This document shows, in pieces, positions 7,081 through 15,075 of a DNA stretch of 15,576 nt (within the stretch, counting starts at the first letter, position 1; every line of letters starts with the position of its first letter). This DNA comes from an uncultured Clostridia bacterium (GTDB taxonomy: Bacteria; Bacillota; Clostridia; TANB77; CAG-508): assembly GCA_944389715.1 (NCBI GenBank), contig CALXNI010000129.1, forward strand, positions 1-15,576, given 5' to 3'. The position numbers and the translations under genes were made by a program. The notes under the pieces are model-generated. The model did not search any database. It was not told where the DNA came from and worked only from the letters and a program-made list of their open reading frames with translations.

Positions 7081-8001
7081 TTAATTACATAATTTTTGTA
7101 TGTATTCTGTATCTTCTATTTTAGAAATTGTAAAACATTTCTTTCCTAAATCTTTTAAAGAAGCTCCTACGTGATACAATTCTTTGTTGTCTACTACAAT
7201 AAACCTATCATGAAATTTATTTGTTGTTAATACTTTTAAGGTTGGATATTGTTTATTAAATTTATTGATGTCCAATTTATTCAAATTACTATTTTGCGAT
7301 GTTAAAATTACAACTTCTACATCTTTGTTTTTCTTTGATAACATTTTCAAAATACTATCATTTATATAGTTATCTATGATTAAGATTTTTTGCTTTGCTT
7401 TCTTTATAATATCTATAATTAAACTATATGCATCATAAATTTGTCCGTTGAAAAATATTTTTTGTTTAAATTCTGTTTTTTTATTTTTTTGTAGTTCATT
7501 AAATATTGTATCAAATTTTTTATCATGTTCTAATAACTTATATTCTACATTTGTTAGTCTTTCAAATACTGATCCGTTATTTGTTATAAATCTTCTCATT
7601 TCTACAAATGCATCCATTATATTTATGCTGACTTTGATTGCTATTTCATTCTTTAATAAACCTGAAAGCATGGCAATTCCTTGTTCTGTAAATGCATATG
7701 GTAAATATCTTCTACCTCCGTAATTTTCTTTTTTCAAACTTGAGGTCACAATTTGTGACCTCAAGTTTTCCATTTCATCTTCTGTTAGCTGAAAACAAAA
7801 TTTTTCTGGAAATCTTTCAATATTTCTTTTTACTGTTTGATTTATTTTCTTAGTTTCGTAATGATATAACATAGCCACGTCACTATCGAGCATAACTTGT
7901 TTTCCACGAATAGTATAAATTAAATTTTTGATATTATTTAGTTCATATTTTTTTGCATCTAATTTTTTATTTACAGGTATTACATTATTATAATTATTCA
8001 T
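7081..8001 (-). CDS. ORF6N-domain protein with a C-terminal PLD-like region
   Basis: The N-terminal ORF6N (phage antirepressor-like, KilA-N-related) domain spans about residues 20-110 and carries IRGKQVMLDSDVAMLYHYET, a following RNIERFPEKFCFQLT segment and RRYLPYAFTEQGIAMLS. These proteins are common in phages and mobile regions and probably bind DNA. A charged linker (about 145-180) leads to a domain of about 120 residues with KILIIDNYI and HDRFIVVDNKELYHVGASLKDLGKK (264-288). Its H264-x-R266-x4-D271 is reminiscent of a single HKD motif of phospholipase D-like proteins with Arg for Lys. I chose the ATG at 8001-7999 (306 residues) because AAGGTG lies about 7 nt upstream; an upstream extension overlaps the promoter. 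It stands alone on the minus strand and may be a prophage remnant. No in-frame CGG. Confidence 0.85.
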   Translation of the reverse strand: MNNYNNVIPVNKKLDAKKYELNNIKNLIYTIRGKQVMLDSDVAMLYHYETKKINQTVKRNIERFPEKFCFQLTEDEMENLRSQIVTSSLKKENYGGRRYLPYAFTEQGIAMLSGLLKNEIAIKVSINIMDAFVEMRRFITNNGSVFERLTNVEYKLLEHDKKFDTIFNELQKNKKTEFKQKIFFNGQIYDAYSLIIDIIKKAKQKILIIDNYINDSILKMLSKKNKDVEVVILTSQNSNLNKLDINKFNKQYPTLKVLTTNKFHDRFIVVDNKELYHVGASLKDLGKKCFTISKIEDTEYIQKLCN

Positions 8002-8032
8002 AAAATCACACCTTAGAAATTTATTAAAGAAT

Positions 8033-8061
8033 ATTATAAAACAAAAGTTCGTACAAGTCAA
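8033..8061 (-). promoter_or_regulatory. Promoter of the ORF6N gene with an SOS-box-like operator
   Basis: On the minus strand TTGACT (8061-8056), a 17-nt spacer, and TATAAT (8038-8033). Between them lies CGAAC-TTTT-GTTTT (8051-8038), close to the Gram-positive LexA box CGAAC-N4-GTTYG and sharing AACTTTTGTTT with the lexA promoter. SOS control is an inference. Confidence 0.55.
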
Positions 8062-8221
8062 TCAAAAATTGGAAAAAATTAACAAAATATAATAAACAAC
8101 CATATTTCTTAAAATTTCCTTAATATATATTGTAAAAAAAGAATGTTTAATATAAAATTAATATTATTAATATAAAATACAGAATTAATATGCAAATTTA
8201 TAATACTTTAGGAGGACCAGT

Positions 8222-9070
8222 ATGGCTGAAATTTTAGATGGAAAAGCTATTTCACAAAAAATAAAAGAAGGATTAAAAAAAGAAGTTGAAGAACTTAAGC
8301 AAAATGGTGTAATTCCAAAACTTGCTGTAATTATGGTTGGAGAAGATTCAAGTTCTAAAATATATGTTAGAAATAAGAGCATAGCATGTGACCAAATAGG
8401 AATAGAGTATGAAGAATATCTCTTAAATGAGAATACCACAATGAAAGAATTATTAGAACTAATTTATAAATTAAATAAAGATGATAGCATAAATGGAATA
8501 CTTCTTCAAAGCCCAATACCAAGAGGATTAGATATTAATGAAGCATTTAAAGCTATTGATCCAAAAAAAGATGTTGATGGATTTAATCCTGTAAATGTTG
8601 GAAAACTTTGTTTAGGACAAGATTCATTTGTATCATGTACTCCATTTGGAATTATAAAATTATTAGAGGAATATGGAATTAATATAGAAGGAAAAGAGGC
8701 AGTTGTAGTTGGAAGAAGCAACATTGTAGGAAAGCCTATGATGCAATGCTTACTTAATAAAAATGCAACAGTTACAATTTGCCATTCAAAAACTATAAAA
8801 TTAGAAAGAGCAACAAAAAAAGCAGATATATTGGTAGTAGCAGTAGGAAAACCTAAGTTTATAACATCTGAAATGGTGAAAGAAGGGGCAATAGTTGTAG
8901 ATGTTGGAATAAACAGAGGAGAGGACGGAAAAATTTGCGGAGATGTTGACTTTGAAGAAGTATCAAAAATTGCTTCATATATTACTCCTGTACCAGGAGG
9001 AGTTGGACCAATGACTATAGCAATGCTTATGCATAATATTGTAAAAGCAACAAAGCAACAATTGAAATAA
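8222..9070 (+). CDS. folD: Methylenetetrahydrofolate dehydrogenase/cyclohydrolase
   Basis: Bifunctional cytoplasmic enzyme that interconverts methylene-, methenyl- and 10-formyl-tetrahydrofolate, supplying one-carbon units. It has the usual length of 282 residues. Visible: Tyr48 and Lys52 of the YVRNK motif, Gln96 in LLQSPIP, DVDGFNP (117-123), the Rossmann-fold GRSNIVGKP (164-172), a CHSKT turn (187-191) and the C-terminal PGGVGPMT (258-265). The ATG follows AGGAGG. Its CGG triplets fall across codon boundaries (GAC-GGA, TGC-GGA), so the frame is unbroken. It heads a co-directional run with dprA, the PBP gene and cysS. Divergent from the ORF6N gene. Confidence 0.98.
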   Translation: MAEILDGKAISQKIKEGLKKEVEELKQNGVIPKLAVIMVGEDSSSKIYVRNKSIACDQIGIEYEEYLLNENTTMKELLELIYKLNKDDSINGILLQSPIPRGLDINEAFKAIDPKKDVDGFNPVNVGKLCLGQDSFVSCTPFGIIKLLEEYGINIEGKEAVVVGRSNIVGKPMMQCLLNKNATVTICHSKTIKLERATKKADILVVAVGKPKFITSEMVKEGAIVVDVGINRGEDGKICGDVDFEEVSKIASYITPVPGGVGPMTIAMLMHNIVKATKQQLK

Positions 9071-9105
9071 TGTAGATAAAAATGAAGAGTTAAAAATTAA
9101 AAATG

Positions 9106-9128
9106 CAAAATTTGCATAGCAAATTTTG
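9106..9128. repeat. Inverted repeat between folD and dprA
   Basis: CAAAATTTGC and GCAAATTTTG form a perfect 10-bp stem with a 3-nt ATA loop. There is no T-tract, so it is not a standard terminator. It may be a small dispersed palindrome or a processing signal. Confidence 0.5.
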
Positions 9129-9154
9129 ATGGGGGCTAAATTTAAGGAGGTATC

Positions 9155-10021
9155 ATGGAAGGATTAGAATATTGGATTTGGCTCTCAAGAATAGAAGGAA
9201 TAAGCCCAAAATTTTTATGGGATTTAGTACAAAAGTATAAGGACCCTAAAAACTTATGGAATAAAACTAAAGAAGAACTAATATTAGATGGGATTAAAGA
9301 AACCTATGCAGATATAATAATAGATAATCAGTTTAGAATAAATTTAGATAAATATTTAAAATTTATGAAAACGAACAATATAGAAATTATTACCATATAT
9401 GATAAACAATATCCTGATAAATTAAAAGTAATTTATGACCCACCAGTTGTCTTGTATGTAAAGGGAAGCAAAGAAATTTTGAAAGAGAAAGGAATATCAA
9501 TTGTTGGATGTAGATTATGTTCAAAATATGGTGAAAATATGGCTAAAAAATTAGCATATAACTTGTCTTTAAATAATATTAATATAATAAGTGGACTCGC
9601 AAAAGGTATTGATTCGTTTGCACATAGGGGGAGCTTAATGGCAAATGGAAAAACATTAGCAGTTGTAGGATGCGGACTAGATAGAGTATATCCACAAGAA
9701 AACAGAAATTTATTTGATAAAATTATTAACAATGGAGGTGCTGCTATATCCGAATACATTATAGGAACTAAGCCATTAGCTAAAAATTTTCCAAGACGAA
9801 ATAGAATTATAAGCGGATTATCAGATGGTGTTGTAGTTGTAGAAGCAAGAGAAAAAAGTGGTACCCTTATAACAGTTGATTTTGCATTAGAACAGGGAAA
9901 AAATATATATGCTGTTCCAGGCAATATTGATAGTCCTAACTCTTTTGGAACAAACGAATTAATAAAACAAGGAGCAAAAACTATAACAAATTTGCAGGAT
10001 ATTTTAGAAGATTTATATTAA
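9155..10021 (+). CDS. dprA: DNA-processing protein DprA/Smf
   Basis: In competent bacteria DprA binds incoming single-stranded DNA and loads RecA. The 288 residues hold an N-terminal helical (SAM-like) region (about 1-70) and the Rossmann-like DprA core: SIVGCRLCSKYG (about 115-126), IISGLAKGIDSFAH, VVGCGLDRVYP, FPRRNRIISGLSDGVVVVEA, KSGTLITVDFALEQG and AVPGNID. The usual VGSR/VGTR motif reads VGCR here. The C-terminal winged helix found in many DprA proteins is absent; the frame ends after the core with a normal stop, so this is a short family form, not a truncation I can demonstrate. The ATG follows AAGGAGG. One arginine codon is CGA, none CGG. Confidence 0.95.
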   Translation: MEGLEYWIWLSRIEGISPKFLWDLVQKYKDPKNLWNKTKEELILDGIKETYADIIIDNQFRINLDKYLKFMKTNNIEIITIYDKQYPDKLKVIYDPPVVLYVKGSKEILKEKGISIVGCRLCSKYGENMAKKLAYNLSLNNINIISGLAKGIDSFAHRGSLMANGKTLAVVGCGLDRVYPQENRNLFDKIINNGGAAISEYIIGTKPLAKNFPRRNRIISGLSDGVVVVEAREKSGTLITVDFALEQGKNIYAVPGNIDSPNSFGTNELIKQGAKTITNLQDILEDLY

Positions 10022-10080
10022 ATATTTGAAATTTAAAACTATATATAATATAATAATGTGATATAAAGGGGGTAACTAAA

Positions 10081-12756
10081 ATGCCTAAAAAGAAAAAAAA
10101 TAGTAAAACTAATCAAGAAATGGATAAAACAAAAAAATATAATAAAAAAAATAAAAAGGCAAATCCAAAAAGAAAAAAAATTATAAAAAGAGTTTTAATT
10201 GGATTTTTATTAACTATGCTAATATTAGCAGGAATAGCATTTGGTATTTTGTATGGAATAGTTAAAGAAGCTAAATTAGATGTTGCAGATTTAGCATTAG
10301 AATTTGAAAACTCTGTTGTAGTAGATAAAGATGGCGATACTATTGCAGTACTTAGTGGAGATGAAAATAGAGAGTTTATTAGTATATCAGAAATGGCGGA
10401 ATATTTACCAATAGCATTCGTATCTATAGAAGATGAAAGATTTTATGATCATATGGGAGTAGATTTAAAGAGAACCATAGGAGCAACTGCAAAATACGTA
10501 TTAAGTAAAATAGGAATAGGATCATCTGATTATGGAGGAAGTACAATAACTCAGCAGGTGGTTAAAAATATAACAAAAGAAAAAGATAGAACCTGGCAGA
10601 GAAAAGTAAAAGAAATAGCAAGAGCATATTATATAGAAAAAGAATTATCAAAAGACCAAATTTTAGAGCTTTATTTAAACTTAATATATATGGGAGGAAA
10701 TACAAATATTTATGGAGTAGAAGTTGCTTCTAATTATTATTTCTCTAAAAGTGCAAAAGATTTAGACTTAGCAGAGTGTGCATTTTTAGCAGGTATAAAT
10801 AATACCCCAAATAGTTATGATCCTTTTATAGAAGATAATAGCGAAAATTTAGAAAAAATAAAGACTAGAACTTTAACAGTTCTCAATAAAATGAATGAAT
10901 TAGGAAAAATAAAAAGCCAGGAGGAATATGAAGCAGCAGTTGCTAAAGTAGAAGAAGGCTTACCATTTAAAAAAGGAACGATTGTAGAAACAGTTTATTC
11001 TTATCATACAGATGCTGCTATAATGCAAATTATTAATCAACTTATGGAAGAAAAAGATCTAAATTATGATGCTGCAAAACTATATCTATATAGTGGAGGC
11101 TTTACAATTTATACAACTCAAGATTCGGATCTACAAAATTTAATGAATGAAGAGGCTCAAAAATCAAAATATATAAATACAAAAAATGGACAGCAATCAC
11201 AGGCAGGAATGGTATTGTTAGATCATAAAACAGGATATGTATTAGGAGTAATTGGTGGATTAGGAGAGAAAACTACTGCACTTGGATTTAACAGAGGAAC
11301 ACAATTGGTAAAACAAACAGGTTCATCAATGAAACCACTTGCAGTTGTAGCACCGGGAATTGATTCCGGAGTAATTACAGCAGCTTCTGTATTTGATGAT
11401 GTACCATATAAGGACTTTAAAAACTATAATTATTTTAAAGGACTTCTTACTATAAGATATGCAATTGAAAGCTCACAAAATATACCTATGTTAAAAGCAA
11501 TACAAACAGTAGGAATAAGTAATTCTTTAGAATTTTTGCATAATGTAGGATTTTCTAACCTAGATGATGAAAAAGATAATAATATTAGCTTAGCACTAGG
11601 TGGATTAACTCATGGAGCAAGTCCATTAGAAATGGCAGCAGCATATGGAGCAATAGCAAATGATGGTGTATATATAGAACCTACATTCTATACAAAAGTT
11701 GTTGATGGTAATGGAAATACTGTATTAGAACCAAACCAAGAATCTAGAACTGTAATGTCTTCTGCTGCAGCTTATGTTGTAAAAGAAGTATTAACACAAC
11801 CAGTTAAAACAGGTACATCAACATATTGTGCAATCTCAGGAATGAGTGTTGCAGCAAAAACAGGTACAACAAATGACGATTTTGATAGATGGCTTTGTGG
11901 ATTTACACCATATTATACAGCAGCTACCTGGTATGGATATGATGAAAATAGAACAGTAAGTGGATGGTCACTTAGTCCTGCAACTCAAATATGGACATCA
12001 ATAATGAAACAAGCACATAGTGGACTTGAAGGAAAAACTTTTGCAGAAACTAGACCAAGTAATGTTGTTACAGCAACAGTATGTAGAGATTCTGGACTTT
12101 TAGCTACAGAAACCTGCAAAAATGACCCAAGAGGTAATAGAACATATACTGAATATTTTGTAAAAGGAACTGTTCCAACAAAACAATGCGAAACTCATGT
12201 AGAGGTAGAGCTATGTAAAGATACAGGATTACTTGCAAATGAATTTTGCCCAGAAAAAGAATCAAAAGTATTTATAACAAGACCAAATAGTGATACAGAT
12301 ACTTCTTGGAAAAGTGCAGCAGATGCAAAATATATGCTTACAATAAAAGATACATGTACAGAACATACCGAAACACCAGATACAACAAAGCCAGTAATAA
12401 CATTAAAAGGAAACAGCACAGTAACACTAGAGCTAAACGAAACATATAAAGAAGATGGTGCAACGGCAACTGATGATAAAGATGGAGATATAACTGACAA
12501 AATAAAAATAACAGGAAAAGTTGACACTAAAAAAGCGGGAACCTATACAATTACTTATACTGTAGAAGATTCTGCAGGTAATAAGGTATCAGTTACTAGA
12601 AAAGTAATTGTTAGAGGAAATAACAATAATGAAGGTAATACTGGGGGCAGTACAGGAGGAAATAATACAGGAGGTAATAATACCGGAAATAATAATGAAG
12701 TTGGAAATAACGAAACTGAAGGAGAAAATAATGTAGTTGATAATACAACAAATTAA
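10081..12756 (+). CDS. ponA: Class A penicillin-binding protein with Ig-like tail domain
   Basis: Bifunctional peptidoglycan synthase anchored in the membrane with its catalytic domains outside. The 891 residues run: lysine-rich cytoplasmic tail (1-37), membrane helix (about 38-60), glycosyltransferase 51 domain with EDERFYDHMGVD (118-129, catalytic Glu), GGSTITQQVVKN (152-163) and the EKELSKDQILELYLN helix, then a penicillin-binding transpeptidase with SSMK (415-418), SQN (465-467) and KTGT (593-596). Cysteine-bearing segments follow (668-760). A DUF5011-like bacterial Ig domain spans about 768-846, and a Gly/Asn/Thr-rich tail (847-891) ends the protein. Such tails are known in some Firmicute PBPs (B. 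subtilis PonA has an extra domain and low-complexity end). The ATG follows AAAGGGGG. The symbol denotes class A family; the paralogue is uncertain. Confidence 0.93.
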   Translation: MPKKKKNSKTNQEMDKTKKYNKKNKKANPKRKKIIKRVLIGFLLTMLILAGIAFGILYGIVKEAKLDVADLALEFENSVVVDKDGDTIAVLSGDENREFISISEMAEYLPIAFVSIEDERFYDHMGVDLKRTIGATAKYVLSKIGIGSSDYGGSTITQQVVKNITKEKDRTWQRKVKEIARAYYIEKELSKDQILELYLNLIYMGGNTNIYGVEVASNYYFSKSAKDLDLAECAFLAGINNTPNSYDPFIEDNSENLEKIKTRTLTVLNKMNELGKIKSQEEYEAAVAKVEEGLPFKKGTIVETVYSYHTDAAIMQIINQLMEEKDLNYDAAKLYLYSGGFTIYTTQDSDLQNLMNEEAQKSKYINTKNGQQSQAGMVLLDHKTGYVLGVIGGLGEKTTALGFNRGTQLVKQTGSSMKPLAVVAPGIDSGVITAASVFDDVPYKDFKNYNYFKGLLTIRYAIESSQNIPMLKAIQTVGISNSLEFLHNVGFSNLDDEKDNNISLALGGLTHGASPLEMAAAYGAIANDGVYIEPTFYTKVVDGNGNTVLEPNQESRTVMSSAAAYVVKEVLTQPVKTGTSTYCAISGMSVAAKTGTTNDDFDRWLCGFTPYYTAATWYGYDENRTVSGWSLSPATQIWTSIMKQAHSGLEGKTFAETRPSNVVTATVCRDSGLLATETCKNDPRGNRTYTEYFVKGTVPTKQCETHVEVELCKDTGLLANEFCPEKESKVFITRPNSDTDTSWKSAADAKYMLTIKDTCTEHTETPDTTKPVITLKGNSTVTLELNETYKEDGATATDDKDGDITDKIKITGKVDTKKAGTYTITYTVEDSAGNKVSVTRKVIVRGNNNNEGNTGGSTGGNNTGGNNTGNNNEVGNNETEGENNVVDNTTN

Positions 12757-12795
12757 AATTTGCATAAAAAGAAATTATAAAATTGGAGGATAAAA

Positions 12796-14185
12796 TTGAA
12801 AATTTATTTCTATAACACTTTAACTAAAACAAAAGAAGAATTTAAACCAATAGAAGAAAACCAAGTTCGAATATATACTTGTGGACCAACAGTTTATAAA
12901 GATGCTAGTATAGGAAATATGAAATCATACATTTTTATGGATAACTTAAGAAGAGTGCTAAAATATAATGGATATACATTAAAACATGCAATGAATATAA
13001 CAGATGTAGGACATTTAGTATCTGATGGAGATGAGGGAGAAGACAAAATGGTAAAAGCAGCAGAAGAAGAAAAGAAAACTCCTTTAGAAATTGCTGAGTT
13101 TTATACTGAAAAATTTTTAACTGATTTTGATAGACTAAATATAGATAGACCAGAAATAATATGTAAGGCAACAGACCATATAAAAGAAATGGAAGAATTT
13201 GTTCAAAAACTATTGGATAATGGCTATGCTTATGAAACATCTACAGCAATATATTTTGATGTATCAAAATTAGATGAATATGGACTCCTTTCAGGAATAG
13301 ATTTAAGAAATCAAAAAGCTGGTGCAAGAGTAGAAGTAGATAAAGAAAAAAGAAATCCATACGATTTTGCTTTATGGATAAAAGCACCAGAAAATCATAT
13401 AATGAAATGGGAAAGCCCATGGGGATTATGCTATCCAGGATGGCATATAGAGTGCTCGACAATGAGCAATAAATATCTAGGAGAAGTTTTTTTTATTCAT
13501 TCAGGTGGAATAGATTTAGTGCCAACACATCATGAAAATGAAATAGCACAAAGCAAAGGATGCACACGGAAAAATTCCAGCAAGATTTTGGATGCATTGT
13601 GAATTTTTATTAATAGATGGTGGAAAAATGTCAAAAAGTTTAGGAAATACATATCTAGTTCAAGATATTATTGATAAAGGATATGAGCCATTAGCTTTTA
13701 AAATGATGTGTTTTACCGCACACTATAGAAATAAATTAAACTTTACTTGGGATGCTTTAGAATCAAGCCAGAACTCACTAAACAGATTAAGAGAAGGATA
13801 CAAAAAACATTCTGAAGGAAATGAAAAAATAGATGATAGCATAATAGAAGAATATAAAAATAGATTTTTAGAAGCAATAAATGATGATTTAAATATGCCA
13901 GTTGCTATGAGTGTAATTTGGGATGTAGTAAAAAATCCAAATAAATCAAAGAGGTTAGCTGAGCTTTTATTAGACTTTGACAAAGTTTTAGGGATAGACA
14001 TACAAAAAAGTGAAGGTAAAAAAGAATTAGAATTACCACAAGAAATAAAAACTTTAATCGAACAAAGAAAAAAAGCAAGAGAGAATAAAGACTGGACATT
14101 ATCAGATAAAATAAGAGATGAATTAAAAGAAAAAGGGTATATAGTAAAAGACACAAAAGAAGGAATGAAAATAGAAAAAATATAA
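12796..14185 (+). CDS. cysS: Cysteinyl-tRNA synthetase, read through one CGG +1 shift site
   Basis: Charges tRNA-Cys. The start is TTG, 6 nt after GGAGG. Skipping C13567 joins 12796-13566 and 13568-14185 into 462 residues, the normal length. The zinc ligands match by motif and spacing: Cys29 (YTCGPTVY), Cys220 (HIECSTMS), His245 and Glu249 (THHENE). KMSKS is at 277-281. The shift restores Gly258 in GCT-GKIPARFWMHCEFL, between the zinc site and KMSKS, so the unshifted product would lack both KMSKS and the anticodon-binding region. One oddity: the HIGH signature reads SIGN (38-41), with Ser in place of the first His. It is probably co-transcribed with the PBP gene 40 bp upstream. It contains one CGA arginine and no other CGG. 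Confidence 0.93.
13567..13570 (+). other. CGG-A +1 shift site 9 (cysS, Gly258)
   Basis: Codons run ACA-CGG-A. Skipping C13567 gives Cys-Thr-Gly-Lys-Ile-Pro-Ala-Arg, the conserved CysRS block before KMSKS. The unshifted frame ends at TGA 13600-13602. Confidence 0.87.
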
Positions 14186-14187
14186 AA

Positions 14188-14450
14188 AAATTGTAATTTG
14201 TTGTTTAGATATTAGAGGTTAGAGATTAGAGATTAGAATTTAAAAATGTAGGGACTGCAATCTGCCGTCCGGAAAATACGAAATTTATTGCAAACGTTGT
14301 AGGGGCGGGCCTTGTGTCCGACCGAAACAAAATAATTGCAAATATTGTAGGGGTCGCCGCCCACGGCGACCCGCATATCAAATTTTCGGGTCGCCCAGGG
14401 GTGCGACCCCTACAGATTTAAAATTAATTTAATCACACAAATTACAATTT
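14188..14450. repeat. Modular dispersed repeat, copy 2
   Basis: Perfect 14-bp terminal inverted repeats AAATTGTAATTTGT (14188-14201) and ACAAATTACAATTT (14437-14450). It has the same module order as copy 1: TTAGAG heptamers, two TTGCAAA-GTAGGGG units with decayed palindromes, then GGGTCGCCG/CGGCGACCC and the long-range GTAGGGGTCGC/GCGACCCCTAC pair. It starts 3 bp after the cysS stop and ends where the next gene's ribosome-binding site begins. Confidence 0.85.
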
Positions 14451-14465
14451 ATAGGAGGAAATTTT

Positions 14466-14948
14466 ATGCCTAAAAGAAAAGACTATATAAACTGGGATGA
14501 ATATTTTATGGGAATAGCACTATTATCTGCCCAAAGAAGTAAAGATCCAAATTCACAGGTTGGAGCATGTATAGTAAGCCAAGATAATAAAATATTATCA
14601 ATTGGGTATAACGGTTTTCCAATTGGATGTTCTGATGATGAAATATCATGGGAAAGAGAAGGGGATTTTCAAAACACAAAATATCCATATGTATGTCATG
14701 CAGAGCTAAATGCAATACTTAATTATACAGGCTCAACATTAAAAGGAAGTAAAATATATGTAGCTTTATTCCCATGTAATGAATGTGCAAAAGCGATAAT
14801 ACAATCTGGAATAAAAGAGGTCATATATAAAAGTGATAAATATAAAGATACTGACAGTGTAAAAGTTTCTAAAAAACTATTTGACATGGCAGGAGTAAAA
14901 TACACACAGTATAAATCAAGAGAAATTAAACTAGAGTTAGATTTGTAG
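14466..14948 (+). CDS. Deoxycytidylate (dCMP) deaminase
   Basis: Converts dCMP to dUMP, feeding thymidylate synthesis. The 160 residues fit the zinc-dependent cytidine/deoxycytidylate deaminase family. The zinc site is His78 with catalytic Glu80 (CHAELNAI) plus Cys104 and Cys107 (PCNEC). RSKDPNSQVGACIV (24-37) and GYNGFPIGCSDDE (47-59) form the nucleotide-binding region. The ATG follows AGGAGG, which starts right after repeat copy 2. From memory the protein is strikingly like eukaryotic DCTD (YPYVCHAELNAI, YVALFPCNECAK, SDKY), more so than Bacillus ComEB. Its only CGG is split across AAC-GGT. Confidence 0.93.
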   Translation: MPKRKDYINWDEYFMGIALLSAQRSKDPNSQVGACIVSQDNKILSIGYNGFPIGCSDDEISWEREGDFQNTKYPYVCHAELNAILNYTGSTLKGSKIYVALFPCNECAKAIIQSGIKEVIYKSDKYKDTDSVKVSKKLFDMAGVKYTQYKSREIKLELDL

Positions 14949-14966
14949 GATTAAATATCAATTTAG

Positions 14967-14994
14967 TCATATATTTTTGGCACAAAATGATATG
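14967..14994. repeat. Imperfect hairpin after the deaminase gene
   Basis: TCATAT-a-TTTT pairs with AAAA-tg-ATATGA around a GC-containing loop. No T-tract follows, so termination is unlikely to be efficient. Confidence 0.3.
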
Positions 14995-15075
14995 AAAATT
15001 GTTACTGTTAGATATAGTTTTTTTTGAAAAAATGTAGTATAATATAATTATCTTACATAGAAGGGAGGCACCTTT

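Noticed and set aside
8002..8061. 20-residue N-terminal extension of the ORF6N protein
   Set aside because: It runs through the promoter; the ATG at 8001 has a ribosome-binding site and starts the conserved protein.
12195..12527. Minus-strand frames opposite the PBP, dprA, obg and cysS genes
   Set aside because: They are low-complexity shadow frames without ribosome-binding sites, antisense to clearly conserved proteins.
14270..14275. CCGGAA in repeat copy 2 as an inserted C
   Set aside because: Copy 3 has CCGAAA at the same place, so this is an A/G substitution and not an insertion; it is also noncoding.
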